This document shows, piece by piece, positions 1 through 10,578 of a DNA stretch of 64,000 nucleotides; positions within the stretch are counted from its first letter, which is position 1; each line of letters begins with the position of its first letter. The notes below the pieces were generated by a model that ran no database searches, was not told where the DNA came from, and was given only the letters and a program-made list of their open reading frames with translations. Where the stretch lies: contig JAHHDT010000005.1 of assembly GCA_019739225.1 (NCBI GenBank), positions 1,054,001-1,118,000 on the forward strand. The letters run 5' to 3'. The position numbers and the translations under genes were made by a program. This DNA is from Aquamicrobium sp. Its GTDB lineage: Bacteria > Pseudomonadota > Alphaproteobacteria > Rhizobiales > Rhizobiaceae.

Positions 1-70
1 AAACGGTGAATTCGGCGGCATTGGTTGCAGCACCGGAAGGGAGGTCGGACAAAGGCAAGGATTCGCTCAT
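1..70 (-). CDS. xseA: Exodeoxyribonuclease VII large subunit, N-terminal fragment (partial)
   Basis: The minus strand opens with an ATG at 70 and runs in frame off the window edge, giving about 23 residues that include 'SGAATNAAEFTV'. Alphaproteobacterial XseA proteins commonly start with a short variable leader followed by a 'NxxE(F/Y)TVSE' stretch, so this is probably the beginning of xseA, whose product with XseB degrades single-stranded DNA. Only the leader is visible, the OB-fold and catalytic regions lie outside the window, and no clear ribosome site was seen, so the identification is tentative. Confidence 0.42.
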   Translation of the reverse strand, partial: MSESLPLSDLPSGAATNAAEFTV

Positions 71-180
71 CGTCAAAGCATGGCATGAAAGCGGTGATGC
101 GCGTCAAGGATCGTGGCACAAGCGATTGGCAGCAAACTGCGGACAAACGCCTGCTGGCTCATCGCTGCAGGCGTTGACCG

Positions 181-1137
181 TTACCAGCCAGCCATCGCCG
201 GCCGTTGCTTCTGTCGCTTCACGCGGGCAAACGCCATTCCGTCGAAGTCGAACTGGCCGGTCTCCTCGGGCACGGGCACGGAGATGTTGTCGAGGCTGTC
301 GCAGATGTGTCGCGCCAGCGCATCGACCAGCTCCGGCTGGCTCGAATGGCCGCGTACGATTCCGATCCGCACGTCGGGCAGGGCGCCGAACCCGTCCGTC
401 TCTCCGAGGATGCGCATGCCCGGCCGAAGCGCGCACTCCGGCAGGATCGAAACGGCCTGGCCCGACAGCACCGCCGCGATGATGACGGTGGCCGACCAGC
501 TCGTGAACAGGATGCGGTAGTCGCGACCCATCTGGTCGAGCATGTCGCACGCCGTCCTGCGCCACATGCAGGTAGCACGGCCGACGGCAATCGGCAGCAC
601 GTCCTCCATATGGATCGAGTGGTTCGCGGACGTGACCCACAGCAGCGGCTCGCGCCGCACCACCTCGGCCGCGCCCTTATCGCTGTCGTGGGTGATCAGG
701 GCGATGTCGAGATGGCCGCGCTTGATGTGGTCGATGAGGTTCACCGTCGGCTCACAGATGACGGACAGTTCCACGCGCGGGTTGGACCGCGCGAAGCGGG
801 CCATGATCTCGGGCAGGAATCGGTCGGCATAATCGTCCGGCGTGCCGATGCGAATATGGCCTTCCAGGCTGGCGTCGTCGAAGGCGGCTAGCGTCTCCCT
901 GTTCAGGCGCAGAAGTCTTCGTGCATAGGTCAGCAGGCGTTCGCCTTCCTCGGTCAGCCGGTTTGTGCGGCCTTCCTTTTCGAAGAGCGCCTTGCCCAGG
1001 CGTTCCTCCAGCCGCCGCATCTGCATGGAGACCGCCGATTGCGTGCGATGCACTTCATCCGCGGCCCTCGTGAAGCTGCCGGTGTCGGCTATGGTGATGA
1101 ACGTGTGAAGCTGGTCGAGATCGAGCGGAGCGGCCAT
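181..1137 (-). CDS. LysR family transcriptional regulator
   Basis: A 318-residue protein of usual LysR length. The winged helix-turn-helix occupies about residues 5-65 ('TGSFTRAADEVHRTQSAVS' is the HTH core), followed by a linker helix and a LysR substrate-binding domain from about residue 90. It probably acts as a dimeric DNA-binding regulator answering to a small-molecule inducer. It is transcribed toward the probable xseA end, away from the DUF1127 gene, leaving a 183-bp AT-richer divergent region with a 'TTAGACTAA' palindrome near 1183-1191 that could be its own operator. The effector and targets cannot be deduced from sequence. Confidence 0.93.
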   Translation of the reverse strand: MAAPLDLDQLHTFITIADTGSFTRAADEVHRTQSAVSMQMRRLEERLGKALFEKEGRTNRLTEEGERLLTYARRLLRLNRETLAAFDDASLEGHIRIGTPDDYADRFLPEIMARFARSNPRVELSVICEPTVNLIDHIKRGHLDIALITHDSDKGAAEVVRREPLLWVTSANHSIHMEDVLPIAVGRATCMWRRTACDMLDQMGRDYRILFTSWSATVIIAAVLSGQAVSILPECALRPGMRILGETDGFGALPDVRIGIVRGHSSQPELVDALARHICDSLDNISVPVPEETGQFDFDGMAFARVKRQKQRPAMAGW

Positions 1138-1320
1138 GCGCGTGATCCATCATGTTTTCTGATCCAACACATTAAAAACATTCGTTAGACTAATCAATCG
1201 CCTCGTGGGACTGTCTCGATGCTAACCAGCAGACGCGATTCAACAGCGGCTGCCGCGGCGCATTCATGCGCTGGCGGTGGATTAGTCATGCGCCGCGTCG
1301 GTTTTTGAAGGAGAGATGAG

Positions 1321-1611
1321 ATGACCGCCCTTGACCACCACACGCATGCGATCGCTGCCGAACGGCGCACGGTTGCCGCCGTGTCGCGCGTGGCCAACGG
1401 TTTCCGCGCATTCCTGCGCGCGCTCATCAATCGACGCGAAGTAAACCGCCTTGGCGACCTGTCGGACCACGAACTCGCCGACATCGGCCTGATGCGCACC
1501 GACCTCGTGGTCGCCATGCGCTCGCCGATGAGCATCGATCCGACGGCGCGCCTCAGCGACATCGCCCGCGAACGCTACCTCACCGAGGACGGCGCACGCC
1601 GGGTCTGCTGA
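1321..1611 (+). CDS. DUF1127 domain small protein
   Basis: A 96-residue protein. The DUF1127 signature 'INRREVNRLGDLSDHELADI' lies around residues 36-55 with 'GLMRTDL' following. This arginine-rich motif of about 40 residues is abundant in alphaproteobacteria; some members have been linked to RNA-related and phosphate or carbon stress functions, but no role is assured here. A strong Shine-Dalgarno (GAAGGAGA) sits 6-13 bases before the ATG. It is a single-gene unit, divergent from the LysR gene and closed by a rho-independent terminator. Confidence 0.85.
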   Translation: MTALDHHTHAIAAERRTVAAVSRVANGFRAFLRALINRREVNRLGDLSDHELADIGLMRTDLVVAMRSPMSIDPTARLSDIARERYLTEDGARRVC

Positions 1612-1674
1612 TGCCACAGTTTCCGCAGGCTGACTCCCACATCCCGCCGGTTCCCCTCCGGTAGCCTGCATGCT

Positions 1675-1710
1675 GCCCGGTCATCCTCCCAGGATGGCCG
1701 GGCTTTTTTA
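1675..1710 (+). terminator. Rho-independent terminator after the DUF1127 gene
   Basis: A 13-bp GC-rich stem (GCCCGGTCATCCT pairing with AGGATGGCCGGGC) with a 3-base loop is followed directly by a run of seven T on the plus strand. It ends just before the stop codon of the convergent DUF937 gene. Confidence 0.9.
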
Positions 1711-2598
1711 TTAGCGCCGCGGGTTCTTCATGCCCTGCAGGAACTGGTCGAAGACCGATTCCATATTCTTCTGGTAATCGTCCCGCGTCTTGCGGCCGCT
1801 TTCGAACATGTCGCCGAAGAGATCATCATAGGGCGTTCGCGCGCGTCCGCTGGGATTGGTGCGCGGCTGGGGTTGGGATTCGCGCTGGGTCTGCGACCGA
1901 GGCTGTTGTTGCCCGCCCCGCATCATCTCCTCGAAAATCTTGCCGAGCGGGTTGTCGAACGGCCCCTGCGGTGCGCTGGGCGCCTGCCGCTGGGCCTGTC
2001 CGCCTCCGAACATGCCTTCCAGGATCTTGCCGAATGGGTTGTCGAACTGGTTGAGGTCGGGCTGCGGCGCTTCCGGGCGTGGTGCCGGCTGCTGAGGCAT
2101 GCCACCCTGCTTCATCATCTGCTCGATGATTTCCTGAAGCGGATTGCCCTGGCCGCCGAAGCCGGCCGCCTGCACCTGGCCGGTCGACTGCTTGAAAAGC
2201 CCGCCCATGATCATGGTCGCCAGCGCGGGCAGCATCTGCTTGAGGACGTCCTGGCCGATGCCTGTCGCCTGCGAGGCCTGTGCCGCCACTGCGCGCGAAA
2301 GCTCCTTGGAGCCAAAAAGATGGCCTAGTATGCCGTTGCCTTCTTCCATGCCCTGAGGCGAGAAGGCCCGTGTCGCATCCTCGAAATATTTGGCGTGCTG
2401 GCCGGAGGACAGCGCAGTGAGAAACGAGCCGAGATCGTAGGGGTTCGAGGCATTGCGCTTCAGCCCCTGGCTGAAGGCAGGCAGCAGCGCTTCCATGGCG
2501 TGCTGTGTCTGCTGTTGGGAAAGGCCGAATTGCCGCGCCATCTGGTCGACGGCATTGCCGTTCTGGGCCTGGGCGAGCATGTCGAACAACGGCAGCAT
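1711..2598 (-). CDS. DUF937 domain protein
   Basis: A 295-residue protein when started at the ATG at 2598; the longer frame upstream lacks family character. Residues 1-150 form the DUF937 domain, helical and beginning 'MLPLFDMLAQAQNGNAVDQM'. The C-terminal half is low-complexity, rich in Gln, Pro and Gly, with a loosely repeated 'NPFGKILEGMFGGG' / 'NPLGKIFEEMMRGG' / 'TPYDDLFGDMFESG' unit that looks like short amphipathic docking segments. No catalytic motif and no signal peptide are visible. Function is unknown. It stands alone, convergent with the DUF1127 gene. Confidence 0.82.
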   Translation of the reverse strand: MLPLFDMLAQAQNGNAVDQMARQFGLSQQQTQHAMEALLPAFSQGLKRNASNPYDLGSFLTALSSGQHAKYFEDATRAFSPQGMEEGNGILGHLFGSKELSRAVAAQASQATGIGQDVLKQMLPALATMIMGGLFKQSTGQVQAAGFGGQGNPLQEIIEQMMKQGGMPQQPAPRPEAPQPDLNQFDNPFGKILEGMFGGGQAQRQAPSAPQGPFDNPLGKIFEEMMRGGQQQPRSQTQRESQPQPRTNPSGRARTPYDDLFGDMFESGRKTRDDYQKNMESVFDQFLQGMKNPRR

Positions 2599-2719
2599 GG
2601 CGGTTTCCTCCGGTATCGCTTTGGGCCGAAAGCCTACCCTATGGGCAGGCGTTCGCAAGCGTCATCGCAAGTTTGCCATCGGCGGGCATCGTGGAAAGCG
2701 GTGCCGGAAGCCCTGTGCC

Positions 2720-4093
2720 TCAGTAGGCGTATTCGAGAAAGACGGGTTCGATGGAGCCGCCCCAGCGCGTGTTGTAAGCCTTTAGCATCTCTTCCGCGCT
2801 CGTGCTGCCCCGTGCGACCACTTCCTCCAGCGGGGCCAGGAAGCCAGTCTCGTCGTAGCCTTCGCGGTTCTTGCGGTCACGGCGGGCGAGGCCGCCGCGC
2901 GAGATGTCGAGGACGTCACGCGCAACCTCGCGCAGCGTCCTGTTCCCATAGGGCGTGGCCAGTCCCTGCGCCGGCACGGCATTCCGCATCGCCTCGACGT
3001 CGGTAAAGGTCCACTCTTTCGTCAATGCCTCGGCGGCGTCCAGCGCGGCCTCGTCATAAAGAAGACCGACCCAGAAGGCGGGCAGGGCGCAGATACGCCG
3101 CCACGGCCCGCCGTCGGCGCCGCGCATTTCGAGAAAGCGCTTGAGCCGTACATCGGGAAACAGCGTGGATAGATGGTTGGCCCAGTCGCCCATCGTCGGC
3201 AACCCGTCCGGAACGCTGTCGCGGAGCGCCCCGTCCATGAACTGGCGGAAGGTGACGTGGGTCACGTCGAAATAGCGCCCCTCGCGGATCAAGAAATACA
3301 TCGGCACGTCGAGCGCCCATTCGACGTAGTCTGCAAAGCCGAAATCGGGCGAGAAGCACAATTCCAGCAGGCCAGCCCGCTGGTTGTCGGTGTCGCGCCA
3401 TATCTCGCCACGCCAGCTCTGCAAGCCGTTTGGCCGCCCCTCTGTGAACGGCGAGTTCGCGAAAAGCGCGGTCGAAAGCGGCTGCAGCTTCAACGAGACC
3501 TGCATCTTGCGGCGCATGTCGGCCTCGCTCTCGAAGTCCAGGTTCACCTGGATCGTGCAGGTCCGGTACATCATGTCGAGCCCGTGCGTGCCGACCTTGG
3601 GCATGTACGCCGTCATGATGTCGTAGCGCGATTTCGGCATGCGTGGCGTTTCGGCGAGCGTCCATTTCGGGCTGCCGCCAAGGCCGAGGAAGCGGATTCC
3701 CAGGGGCTCGGCGATCTCGCGAAGCTGGGCGAGATGGGCGTTGCCTTCGCGGCATGTCTGGTGGATCGTCTCGAGCGGCGCTCCGGAGAGTTCGAACTGA
3801 CCGCCCGGCTCAAGCGAGATCGCGCCCTGTCCGGTCGGCTCCACCAGTCCGATGATGTGGCCGGCATCGACGATCGGTTCCCAGCCGAGCACGCGCTGCA
3901 TGCCTTCCAGCAGCGCCTTGATTCCACGTTCGCCGCCATAGGGCACCGGGGCATTGCCGTCGATATAGAAGGGAAACTTCTCGTGCTCGGTGCCGATTCG
4001 CCATTGGTCGCGCGGCTTGTTGCCGGCACTCAAATAGGAGACCAGTTCGTCGATACCCTCGATCGGCCGGAAATCGGTCGTGTCGCGCGCCAT
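2720..4093 (-). CDS. gshA: Glutamate-cysteine ligase, plant/alphaproteobacterial type
   Basis: A 457-residue enzyme catalysing ATP-dependent joining of L-cysteine to the gamma-carboxyl of L-glutamate, the first step of glutathione synthesis in the cytoplasm. The N-terminal 'WRIGTEHEKFPFY' around residue 31 is the start of the GCS2 fold that binds ATP/Mg, and 'GGQFELSGAPLETIH' near residue 97 and 'MYRTCTIQVNLDF' near 176 are also typical of this subgroup. Length matches the rhizobial and plant enzymes rather than the E. coli GshA type. It is a stand-alone minus-strand gene, and gshB is not in the window. Confidence 0.95.
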   Translation of the reverse strand: MARDTTDFRPIEGIDELVSYLSAGNKPRDQWRIGTEHEKFPFYIDGNAPVPYGGERGIKALLEGMQRVLGWEPIVDAGHIIGLVEPTGQGAISLEPGGQFELSGAPLETIHQTCREGNAHLAQLREIAEPLGIRFLGLGGSPKWTLAETPRMPKSRYDIMTAYMPKVGTHGLDMMYRTCTIQVNLDFESEADMRRKMQVSLKLQPLSTALFANSPFTEGRPNGLQSWRGEIWRDTDNQRAGLLELCFSPDFGFADYVEWALDVPMYFLIREGRYFDVTHVTFRQFMDGALRDSVPDGLPTMGDWANHLSTLFPDVRLKRFLEMRGADGGPWRRICALPAFWVGLLYDEAALDAAEALTKEWTFTDVEAMRNAVPAQGLATPYGNRTLREVARDVLDISRGGLARRDRKNREGYDETGFLAPLEEVVARGSTSAEEMLKAYNTRWGGSIEPVFLEYAY

Positions 4094-4249
4094 GTCGTTT
4101 CCTCAACTAAATGCCCGGCCGGCCGTTCTTGCGACGGCGCGCGAGTGTTGAACGAAAGAACGCCGTGCGATCAAGCGAAAAATCCTGACAGCACGTTGAC
4201 GCTAAGTTGATTGCCGCGCGTCGAAAGCGTCGAGGCGGTCTCCCATGCA

Positions 4250-4987
4250 CTAGCTCCAGTCGCCGATGGTGGCCTGGATGACCGCAAGCGCTGCAACCGC
4301 CGCCGTGTCCGCGCGCAGAATGCGCGGGCCAAGCGGTATGGCGATCACAAAGGGCAGGGCGCGCAGAATGCGCCGTTCGTCGTCGGAAAAGCCACCTTCC
4401 GGGCCGACAAGCAATCCCAGCTTCGTCTCGGTGATAGAGCGCAAGGTCGGCACAGGATTATTCGTTGAAGCGTCCTCGTCGCAGAAGATCAGCCGCCGGT
4501 CCGGCTCCCATTCGGCAAGCAACCGCTCCAGCTTCAGAGGCGCGCGTACCTGTGGCACGGCCAGCACGCCGCACTGCTCGGCCGCCTCGATCGCGTTCGC
4601 CTCGAACTTCTCAAGCGATGTCCTAGTGTTCTGCGTGTGCTGGGTGATGACGGGTTGCAGCACGCCAGCGCCCATTTCCACGGCCTTTTGCACCAGATAA
4701 TCGAGCCGGCCGACTTTCAGGGGCGCAAAGGCGTAGACAAGGTCCGGCCTGGGCGGTTGCGGCCGCGTCTGGCTTTCCACCGCGATGCGCACGGCCTTCT
4801 TTCCGAGCGCTTCTATTCTCGCGCTCCACTCGCCGTTGCGCCCGTTGAAGACCAGCAGTTCAGCCCCTTCGGCCATGCGCAGCACGTGGGTCAGATAGTG
4901 GCTCTGTGCCTTGTCGGCCTCGAAGGTCGTGTTCCGGGCGAGGTCGTGCGGCACGTAGAGCCGCTGAAGCTTGTAGTTGGCGCGCAT
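4250..4987 (-). CDS. rsmE: 16S rRNA (uracil1498-N3)-methyltransferase RsmE
   Basis: A 245-residue SPOUT-class methyltransferase that uses SAM to methylate N3 of U1498 in 16S rRNA. The start at 4987 begins '[13 protein letters not shown]', the usual family N-terminus; the frame extends 40 codons further without family similarity. The N-terminal PUA-like domain covers about residues 1-75. The C-terminal trefoil knot contains '[13 protein letters not shown]' (from about residue 192) and '[11 protein letters not shown]', the SAM-binding loops. In many relatives rsmE lies next to gshA, as here, with both on the same strand separated by 156 bp. Confidence 0.95.
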   Translation of the reverse strand: MRANYKLQRLYVPHDLARNTTFEADKAQSHYLTHVLRMAEGAELLVFNGRNGEWSARIEALGKKAVRIAVESQTRPQPPRPDLVYAFAPLKVGRLDYLVQKAVEMGAGVLQPVITQHTQNTRTSLEKFEANAIEAAEQCGVLAVPQVRAPLKLERLLAEWEPDRRLIFCDEDASTNNPVPTLRSITETKLGLLVGPEGGFSDDERRILRALPFVIAIPLGPRILRADTAAVAALAVIQATIGDWS

Positions 4988-5121
4988 GATGCTGTGTTGC
5001 GATGGCTGCCCGGCATTCGTCAAGTTCGCGGGGCGCTGAATTTTTCCCGCCCTTCTGTCGGGTCGGTCCCGCCGCAAGCGTCCTGCGTTCGCAGTCACGC
5101 AACACAAAGGAGAAGAATGCG

Positions 5122-5619
5122 ATGCTCACTTTGCCGGAAATCGTCGAGCGTGGTCCGCAGCCATACGTCGCCGTACGAGAGCGTGTTTCGCTTGGCGCGA
5201 TGAAGCCTGCGGTGGACCGGGCTTTCCAGAAGCTGTTCGGATGGCTCGGCGCGAACGGAGTGGAGCCAGTCGGCGCTGCTTTCTTCAAGTACAATCTCAT
5301 CGACATGGCCGGGGTCTTCGAGGTCCAGTTTGCCGTACCGGTCGCACGGGAGGTTGAAGGAGGCGGAGACGTCGCCGCAGCCGTGTTGCCGGCGGGCCGC
5401 TATGCTCAGGTCACATGGAACGGCCCCTATGACGCGCTCGTCGACGTCAACGCCGTGCTCGTCGGCTGGGCGAAGGAAAAGGGTGTCCGCTGGGACGCGC
5501 AGGAAACGCCGGAGGGCGACCGCTTCGCTGCCCGCATCGAGATCTATGAAAACAACCCTGCCGAAGTCGAAGACCCGAAAGACCTGGTGACGACAGTCGC
5601 CATCAAGATCGCCGACTAA
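5122..5619 (+). CDS. GyrI-like small-molecule-binding domain protein
   Basis: A 165-residue protein made almost entirely of a GyrI-like (AraC effector-binding, SHS2) domain. The start at 5122 is chosen because AAAGGAG precedes it by about 9 bases; the frame open from 5002 has no family sequence. Recognisable features are the initial strand '[18 protein letters not shown]', the central '[20 protein letters not shown]' and the terminal '[20 protein letters not shown]'. Stand-alone members bind hydrophobic compounds or hydrolyse cyclopropanoid electrophiles; which applies here is unknown. Its stop overlaps the convergent gene by 4 bp. Confidence 0.85.
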   Translation: MLTLPEIVERGPQPYVAVRERVSLGAMKPAVDRAFQKLFGWLGANGVEPVGAAFFKYNLIDMAGVFEVQFAVPVAREVEGGGDVAAAVLPAGRYAQVTWNGPYDALVDVNAVLVGWAKEKGVRWDAQETPEGDRFAARIEIYENNPAEVEDPKDLVTTVAIKIAD

Positions 5620-6260
5620 TCTTCACGCCTTCCACTGGGATGCCATGCCGGAGCATAGCCTGCTCGCAACGCGGCGACTGTGGATGGTGGCGTAAGGAGC
5701 CGGGCATGCGCAGGCAAGGCTTGAGGCTGGCCGTAGCCGCTGAAGCTCCATGGCAGGGCCTGTCCCGCCCTGAGTGCGAGCACTGCTGCCTCGACTGCGA
5801 TTACCGTGCCGTCGGGAAGCTGGCGAATCTGGTCTTGCTGCAGTGGTGGCTTCACGCCAGTGACGGCGTGCCGGTCGGCGTGCAGCAGGCTGTCGATCTG
5901 AGGCGCCGGCGCAGTGGCGAGCCCGTTGCCCTTGGCGAAGCACCGTTGGAAATCCTGCGCCGCGTTGCGCCGGCAATAGAAGCAGGGCCGGTGGCCTGCG
6001 GCCAGTGCCGTCACCTCGTCGAGGAAGAAGAGTTCGGTCCAGCCCGCGCCCCCCGAAGGGCTGTTGCGTCCCATCGGCTCCCGCCGCGTTCCACGCGGAT
6101 GCTCCAGCGTGCAGACGATCCACGCCTTCGTCGTCCAACGTCGCGTCAGAAGCGTCTTCGTCGCTGGATCGTGAATGACGCCGCGATTGCCTGTAAAGAG
6201 ACCGCGTGCCGTCGTCGCGACGATATCCCCGGCGGGGTCGACCCGGTTCTGCAGTGGCAC
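5616..6260 (-). CDS. Conserved hypothetical protein with CxxC motif
   Basis: A 214-residue protein if started at the GTG at 6260, which has an excellent ribosome site (AGGGAGG, 6 bases upstream) and gives the N-terminus 'MPLQNRVDPAGDI'. This resembles a conserved uncharacterised rhizobial family as I recall it, with 'TGNRGVIHDPATKTLL' near residue 22, 'WTTKAWIVCTLEHPRG', and 'AAGHRPCFYCRR' near residue 100. The CxxC may be half of a metal-binding site. The reading frame continues upstream to 6902 antisense to the amidotransferase gene, but I reject that extension. No function is known. Confidence 0.72.
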   Translation of the reverse strand: MPLQNRVDPAGDIVATTARGLFTGNRGVIHDPATKTLLTRRWTTKAWIVCTLEHPRGTRREPMGRNSPSGGAGWTELFFLDEVTALAAGHRPCFYCRRNAAQDFQRCFAKGNGLATAPAPQIDSLLHADRHAVTGVKPPLQQDQIRQLPDGTVIAVEAAVLALRAGQALPWSFSGYGQPQALPAHARLLTPPSTVAALRAGYAPAWHPSGRRED

Positions 6261-6344
6261 AAGCAGCCTCCCTTTCCTGCGTCCCGCGCCCCATGCTATC
6301 GCTCTGCTCGCATCTTCGACACCACCCGAAAACCGGAAACTTCC

Positions 6345-7052
6345 ATGCACGTTCTTGTTGTCCAGAATTTCGAGGGCGCGAGCCTCGGACAGGTGGCGAT
6401 TGCGCTCGATGAAGCGAATGCAACCGTCGAGACGATCCGCGCCGACAAGGGTGAGCAACTGCCGGACGGCGCGAATGGCTACGACGCACTGGTCGTGCTG
6501 GGTGGCGCGCAAAATGCGCTGGCCGACGATATATGCCCGTGGCTTCCCGCACTGTGCGATCTGATGCGCGATTTCTCCGAAGCCGATCGGTCCGTGCTCG
6601 GCATTTGCCTTGGTAGTCAGCTTCTCGCCCGCGCCTATGGTGCGCAGAACATCGTCGGCGGGGCGACCGAGTTCGGCTGGCGCGAGGTTGGGTTGACGGA
6701 CGACGGCGTTGCGGACCCGATCTTTGAAGGCGTGGATGAACGCTTTCGCACCTTCGAGTGGCATGACGATACGTTCATGTTGCCCAGCGGTGCCATTCGG
6801 CTCGCAGGCAATCTCGACGTTAAAAACCAGGCTTTTCGAATGGGCCGTGCGGCCTATGGCGTGCAGTTTCATTTCGAGGCCGATCGGCCGATGGTCGAGC
6901 AATGGAGCGACGCCTTCTCGGCGCTACTGGCCGAGCGCCAGCCCGGCTGGACCGAACGGCGCCCGACGGAAGCTGCACTGCACGGACCGCAGGCGGATGC
7001 TGCCGGCATAACCATCGCCCGCAACTGGGTGCGCACCATCGCAGCGCCTTAA
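6345..7052 (+). CDS. Type 1 glutamine amidotransferase
   Basis: A 235-residue stand-alone class I glutamine amidotransferase. The nucleophile elbow 'VLGICLGSQLLARAYGA' provides the catalytic Cys around residue 87, and 'YGVQFHFEAD' near 174 provides the His and Glu of the triad. Similar stand-alone proteins are often misnamed GMP synthase; the synthetase domain is absent, so that name should not be used. The acceptor substrate of the released ammonia, or a gamma-glutamyl hydrolase role, is unknown. The start begins 'MHVLVVQNFEG'. It lies 6 bp before the flavoprotein gene and is probably co-transcribed with it. Confidence 0.85.
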   Translation: MHVLVVQNFEGASLGQVAIALDEANATVETIRADKGEQLPDGANGYDALVVLGGAQNALADDICPWLPALCDLMRDFSEADRSVLGICLGSQLLARAYGAQNIVGGATEFGWREVGLTDDGVADPIFEGVDERFRTFEWHDDTFMLPSGAIRLAGNLDVKNQAFRMGRAAYGVQFHFEADRPMVEQWSDAFSALLAERQPGWTERRPTEAALHGPQADAAGITIARNWVRTIAAP

Positions 7053-7058
7053 CCCGTG

Positions 7059-8273
7059 ATGCGAACCGAAAATTTCGATACCGTCATCCTCGGCGCGGGC
7101 GCGGCGGGCATGATGTGCGCGATTCATGCCGCTGCGCGTGGTGGTCGCGTGCTCGTGCTGGAACATGCGAAATCGCCGGGCGAAAAAATCCGCATATCCG
7201 GCGGCGGCAGGTGCAACTTCACCAACCTCGGGTCCAGCCCCCGCAACTTCCTCTCGCAAAATCCGCATTTCGCCAAGTCGGCTTTAGGCCGCTACACGCA
7301 GCACGATTTCATCGCGCTGGTGGAAAAGCACGGCATCGCCTACCACGAGAAAACACTCGGGCAGCTGTTCTGCGACCATTCCGCCAAGGACATCATAGCG
7401 ATGCTGCTGGATGAGATGGCGCAGGTCGGTTGCGAGATCAGGCTCAAGACAAGCCTCGGTACGGTCGAACGAACGGGTGCGGGGTTTTCGCTTGTGCTGG
7501 CGGGCGACGGCGCGGGCAAGGTGCGATGCCGCCACTTCGTGGTCGCTTGCGGGGGGAAGTCCATTCCCAAGATGGGCGCGACGGGGTTGGGCTATCAGAT
7601 CGCGGAGCGGTTTGGGCTTGCCGTCACCGAAATGCGACCCGCATTGGTGCCGCTGACATTCGGCGAGGACATGCTGGAAGGTTTCCGCGGGATCGCCGGC
7701 GTGGCGTCGGATGCGCGTGTTTCCTGCGGCAAGGCCGCCTTCGACGAGGCTTTGCTGTTCACCCACCGCGGCCTTTCCGGGCCGTCTATCCTTCAGATTT
7801 CGTCCTATTGGCGCGAGAAACAGCCGATCCGCATCGCCCTGCTGCCGGATGTCGACTTCGCTTCCGTATTGCTGGATGCCAAACGGGAGAACGGGCGACG
7901 CAGCATCGCCAACGCGCTGGGTGAAATCCTGCCGCGGCGGCTGGCGACGTATCTGGCGCAGACCCATGGCTGGTCGGGAACCCTCGGTGAGACAAGCGAC
8001 CGGAAGCTCTTGTCGATCGCGCAGGCGCTTCATGCATGGGAGCTGTATCCCGTCGGATCAGAAGGCTACCGCACCGCCGAGGTGACTTTGGGCGGCGTGG
8101 ATACGGCTTGCCTGAACTCGCGGACGATGGAAGCGAAGGGGGTCGATGGCCTCTATTTCATTGGCGAGGTAGTCGACGTGACCGGCTGGCTGGGCGGGTA
8201 CAATTTTCAGTGGGCGTGGTCGTCGGGCTGGGCGGCGGGGACGGCTATCGCCGAACGCGGTACGGCGCATTAA
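7059..8273 (+). CDS. YhiN/BaiN-family NAD(P)/FAD-dependent oxidoreductase
   Basis: A flavoprotein of about 404 residues of the HI0933/YhiN type. The FAD-binding Rossmann motif 'VILGAGAAGMMCAIHAAARG' starts around residue 9, the family-specific 'GEKIRISGGGRCNFTN' follows at about 43, and the FAD-closing 'GLYFIGEVVDVTGWLGGYNF' is near 363. A GTG at 7056 abuts the ATG used here, so the exact start may be one codon earlier. Enzymes of this family include the bile-acid reductase BaiN, but most bacterial members have no proven substrate. It is likely in one transcript with the amidotransferase. Confidence 0.9.
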   Translation: MRTENFDTVILGAGAAGMMCAIHAAARGGRVLVLEHAKSPGEKIRISGGGRCNFTNLGSSPRNFLSQNPHFAKSALGRYTQHDFIALVEKHGIAYHEKTLGQLFCDHSAKDIIAMLLDEMAQVGCEIRLKTSLGTVERTGAGFSLVLAGDGAGKVRCRHFVVACGGKSIPKMGATGLGYQIAERFGLAVTEMRPALVPLTFGEDMLEGFRGIAGVASDARVSCGKAAFDEALLFTHRGLSGPSILQISSYWREKQPIRIALLPDVDFASVLLDAKRENGRRSIANALGEILPRRLATYLAQTHGWSGTLGETSDRKLLSIAQALHAWELYPVGSEGYRTAEVTLGGVDTACLNSRTMEAKGVDGLYFIGEVVDVTGWLGGYNFQWAWSSGWAAGTAIAERGTAH

Positions 8274-8315
8274 GTAAAACCGCACGGCCCTTAACCAAGA
8301 CGCGCGTCGATCTTC

Positions 8316-8344
8316 TTGACTCGCCCGGGCGCAGTGACTATCTC
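8316..8344 (+). promoter_or_regulatory. Predicted promoter of groESL
   Basis: TTGACT (-35) and TATCTC (-10) are separated by 17 bp, and the CIRCE operator begins 10 bp beyond the -10. The match to the sigma-70 consensus is good for an alphaproteobacterium. The transcription start is expected near 8350, so a repressor on CIRCE would block initiation. Confidence 0.7.
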
Positions 8345-8354
8345 ACCGCTCATG

Positions 8355-8381
8355 TTAGCACTCTCTTCAGGTGAGTGCTAA
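8355..8381 (+). promoter_or_regulatory. CIRCE operator (HrcA site)
   Basis: A perfect TTAGCACTC - 9 bp - GAGTGCTAA inverted repeat, the canonical CIRCE element bound by the heat-shock repressor HrcA. It lies 66 bp before groES just after the predicted promoter, so the operon is expected to be HrcA-repressed and induced on heat shock. hrcA itself is not in the window. Confidence 0.97.
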
Positions 8382-8446
8382 CCACGATCCGGCCCAGCCG
8401 GACGGAGGGAACCCCTTAACCTATCCTTATCGAGGACACCAGAGAC

Positions 8447-8743
8447 ATGGCAAAGTCGAAATTCCGCCCGCTCCATGACCGCGTGGTCGTTCGTCGGGTC
8501 GAATCCGAGGAAAAGACCGCCGGCGGGATCATCATCCCGGACACCGCCAAGGAAAAGCCGCAGGAAGGCGAAGTCATCGCCGTCGGTTCCGGCGCTCGTG
8601 ACGAGGCCGGCAAGCTCGTGCCGCTCGACGTCAAGGCCGGCGACCGCGTCCTGTTTGGCAAGTGGTCCGGCACCGAAGTGAAGCTCAATGGCGAAGACCT
8701 TCTGATCATGAAGGAATCCGACATCATGGGCATCATCGGCTAA
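8447..8743 (+). CDS. groES: Co-chaperonin GroES
   Basis: A 98-residue protein of standard GroES length. It forms the heptameric lid of the GroEL folding chamber in the cytoplasm. '[20 protein letters not shown]' is the conserved N-terminal strand, with the mobile loop '[19 protein letters not shown]' at residues 18-36 and '[15 protein letters not shown]'-like C-terminal sequence (WSGTEVK here). It is the first gene of the two-gene heat-shock operon, 74 bp ahead of groEL. Confidence 0.98.
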   Translation: MAKSKFRPLHDRVVVRRVESEEKTAGGIIIPDTAKEKPQEGEVIAVGSGARDEAGKLVPLDVKAGDRVLFGKWSGTEVKLNGEDLLIMKESDIMGIIG

Positions 8744-8802
8744 TCCGACCAAACCCGAATTCAGGTTCACGATGGCCGGTTCGCCAAGGCGACCAGCCGT
8801 GA

Positions 8803-10461
<1,659 letters not shown>

Positions 10462-10487
10462 GAAGTCCATAAAGCTTCGTACTCACG

Positions 10488-10519
10488 AAAGGGGCGGCAG
10501 TAATGCCGCCCCTTTTTTT
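10488..10519 (+). terminator. Rho-independent terminator of groESL
   Basis: A 12-bp stem (AAAGGGGCGGCA with TGCCGCCCCTTT) around a 4-base loop is followed by further T residues, 27 bp after the groEL stop codon. Confidence 0.93.
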
Positions 10520-10578
10520 GTCCTGCTTGAGCGAGGTGTCTCGGCGCCGATGCCCTGCACGGACGCCGCGGCCCCAAG

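Noticed and set aside
6261..6902. Upstream extension of the conserved CFYC-motif protein
   Set aside because: This part is antisense to the amidotransferase gene and lacks family sequence; the GTG at 6260 with a strong ribosome site is a better start.
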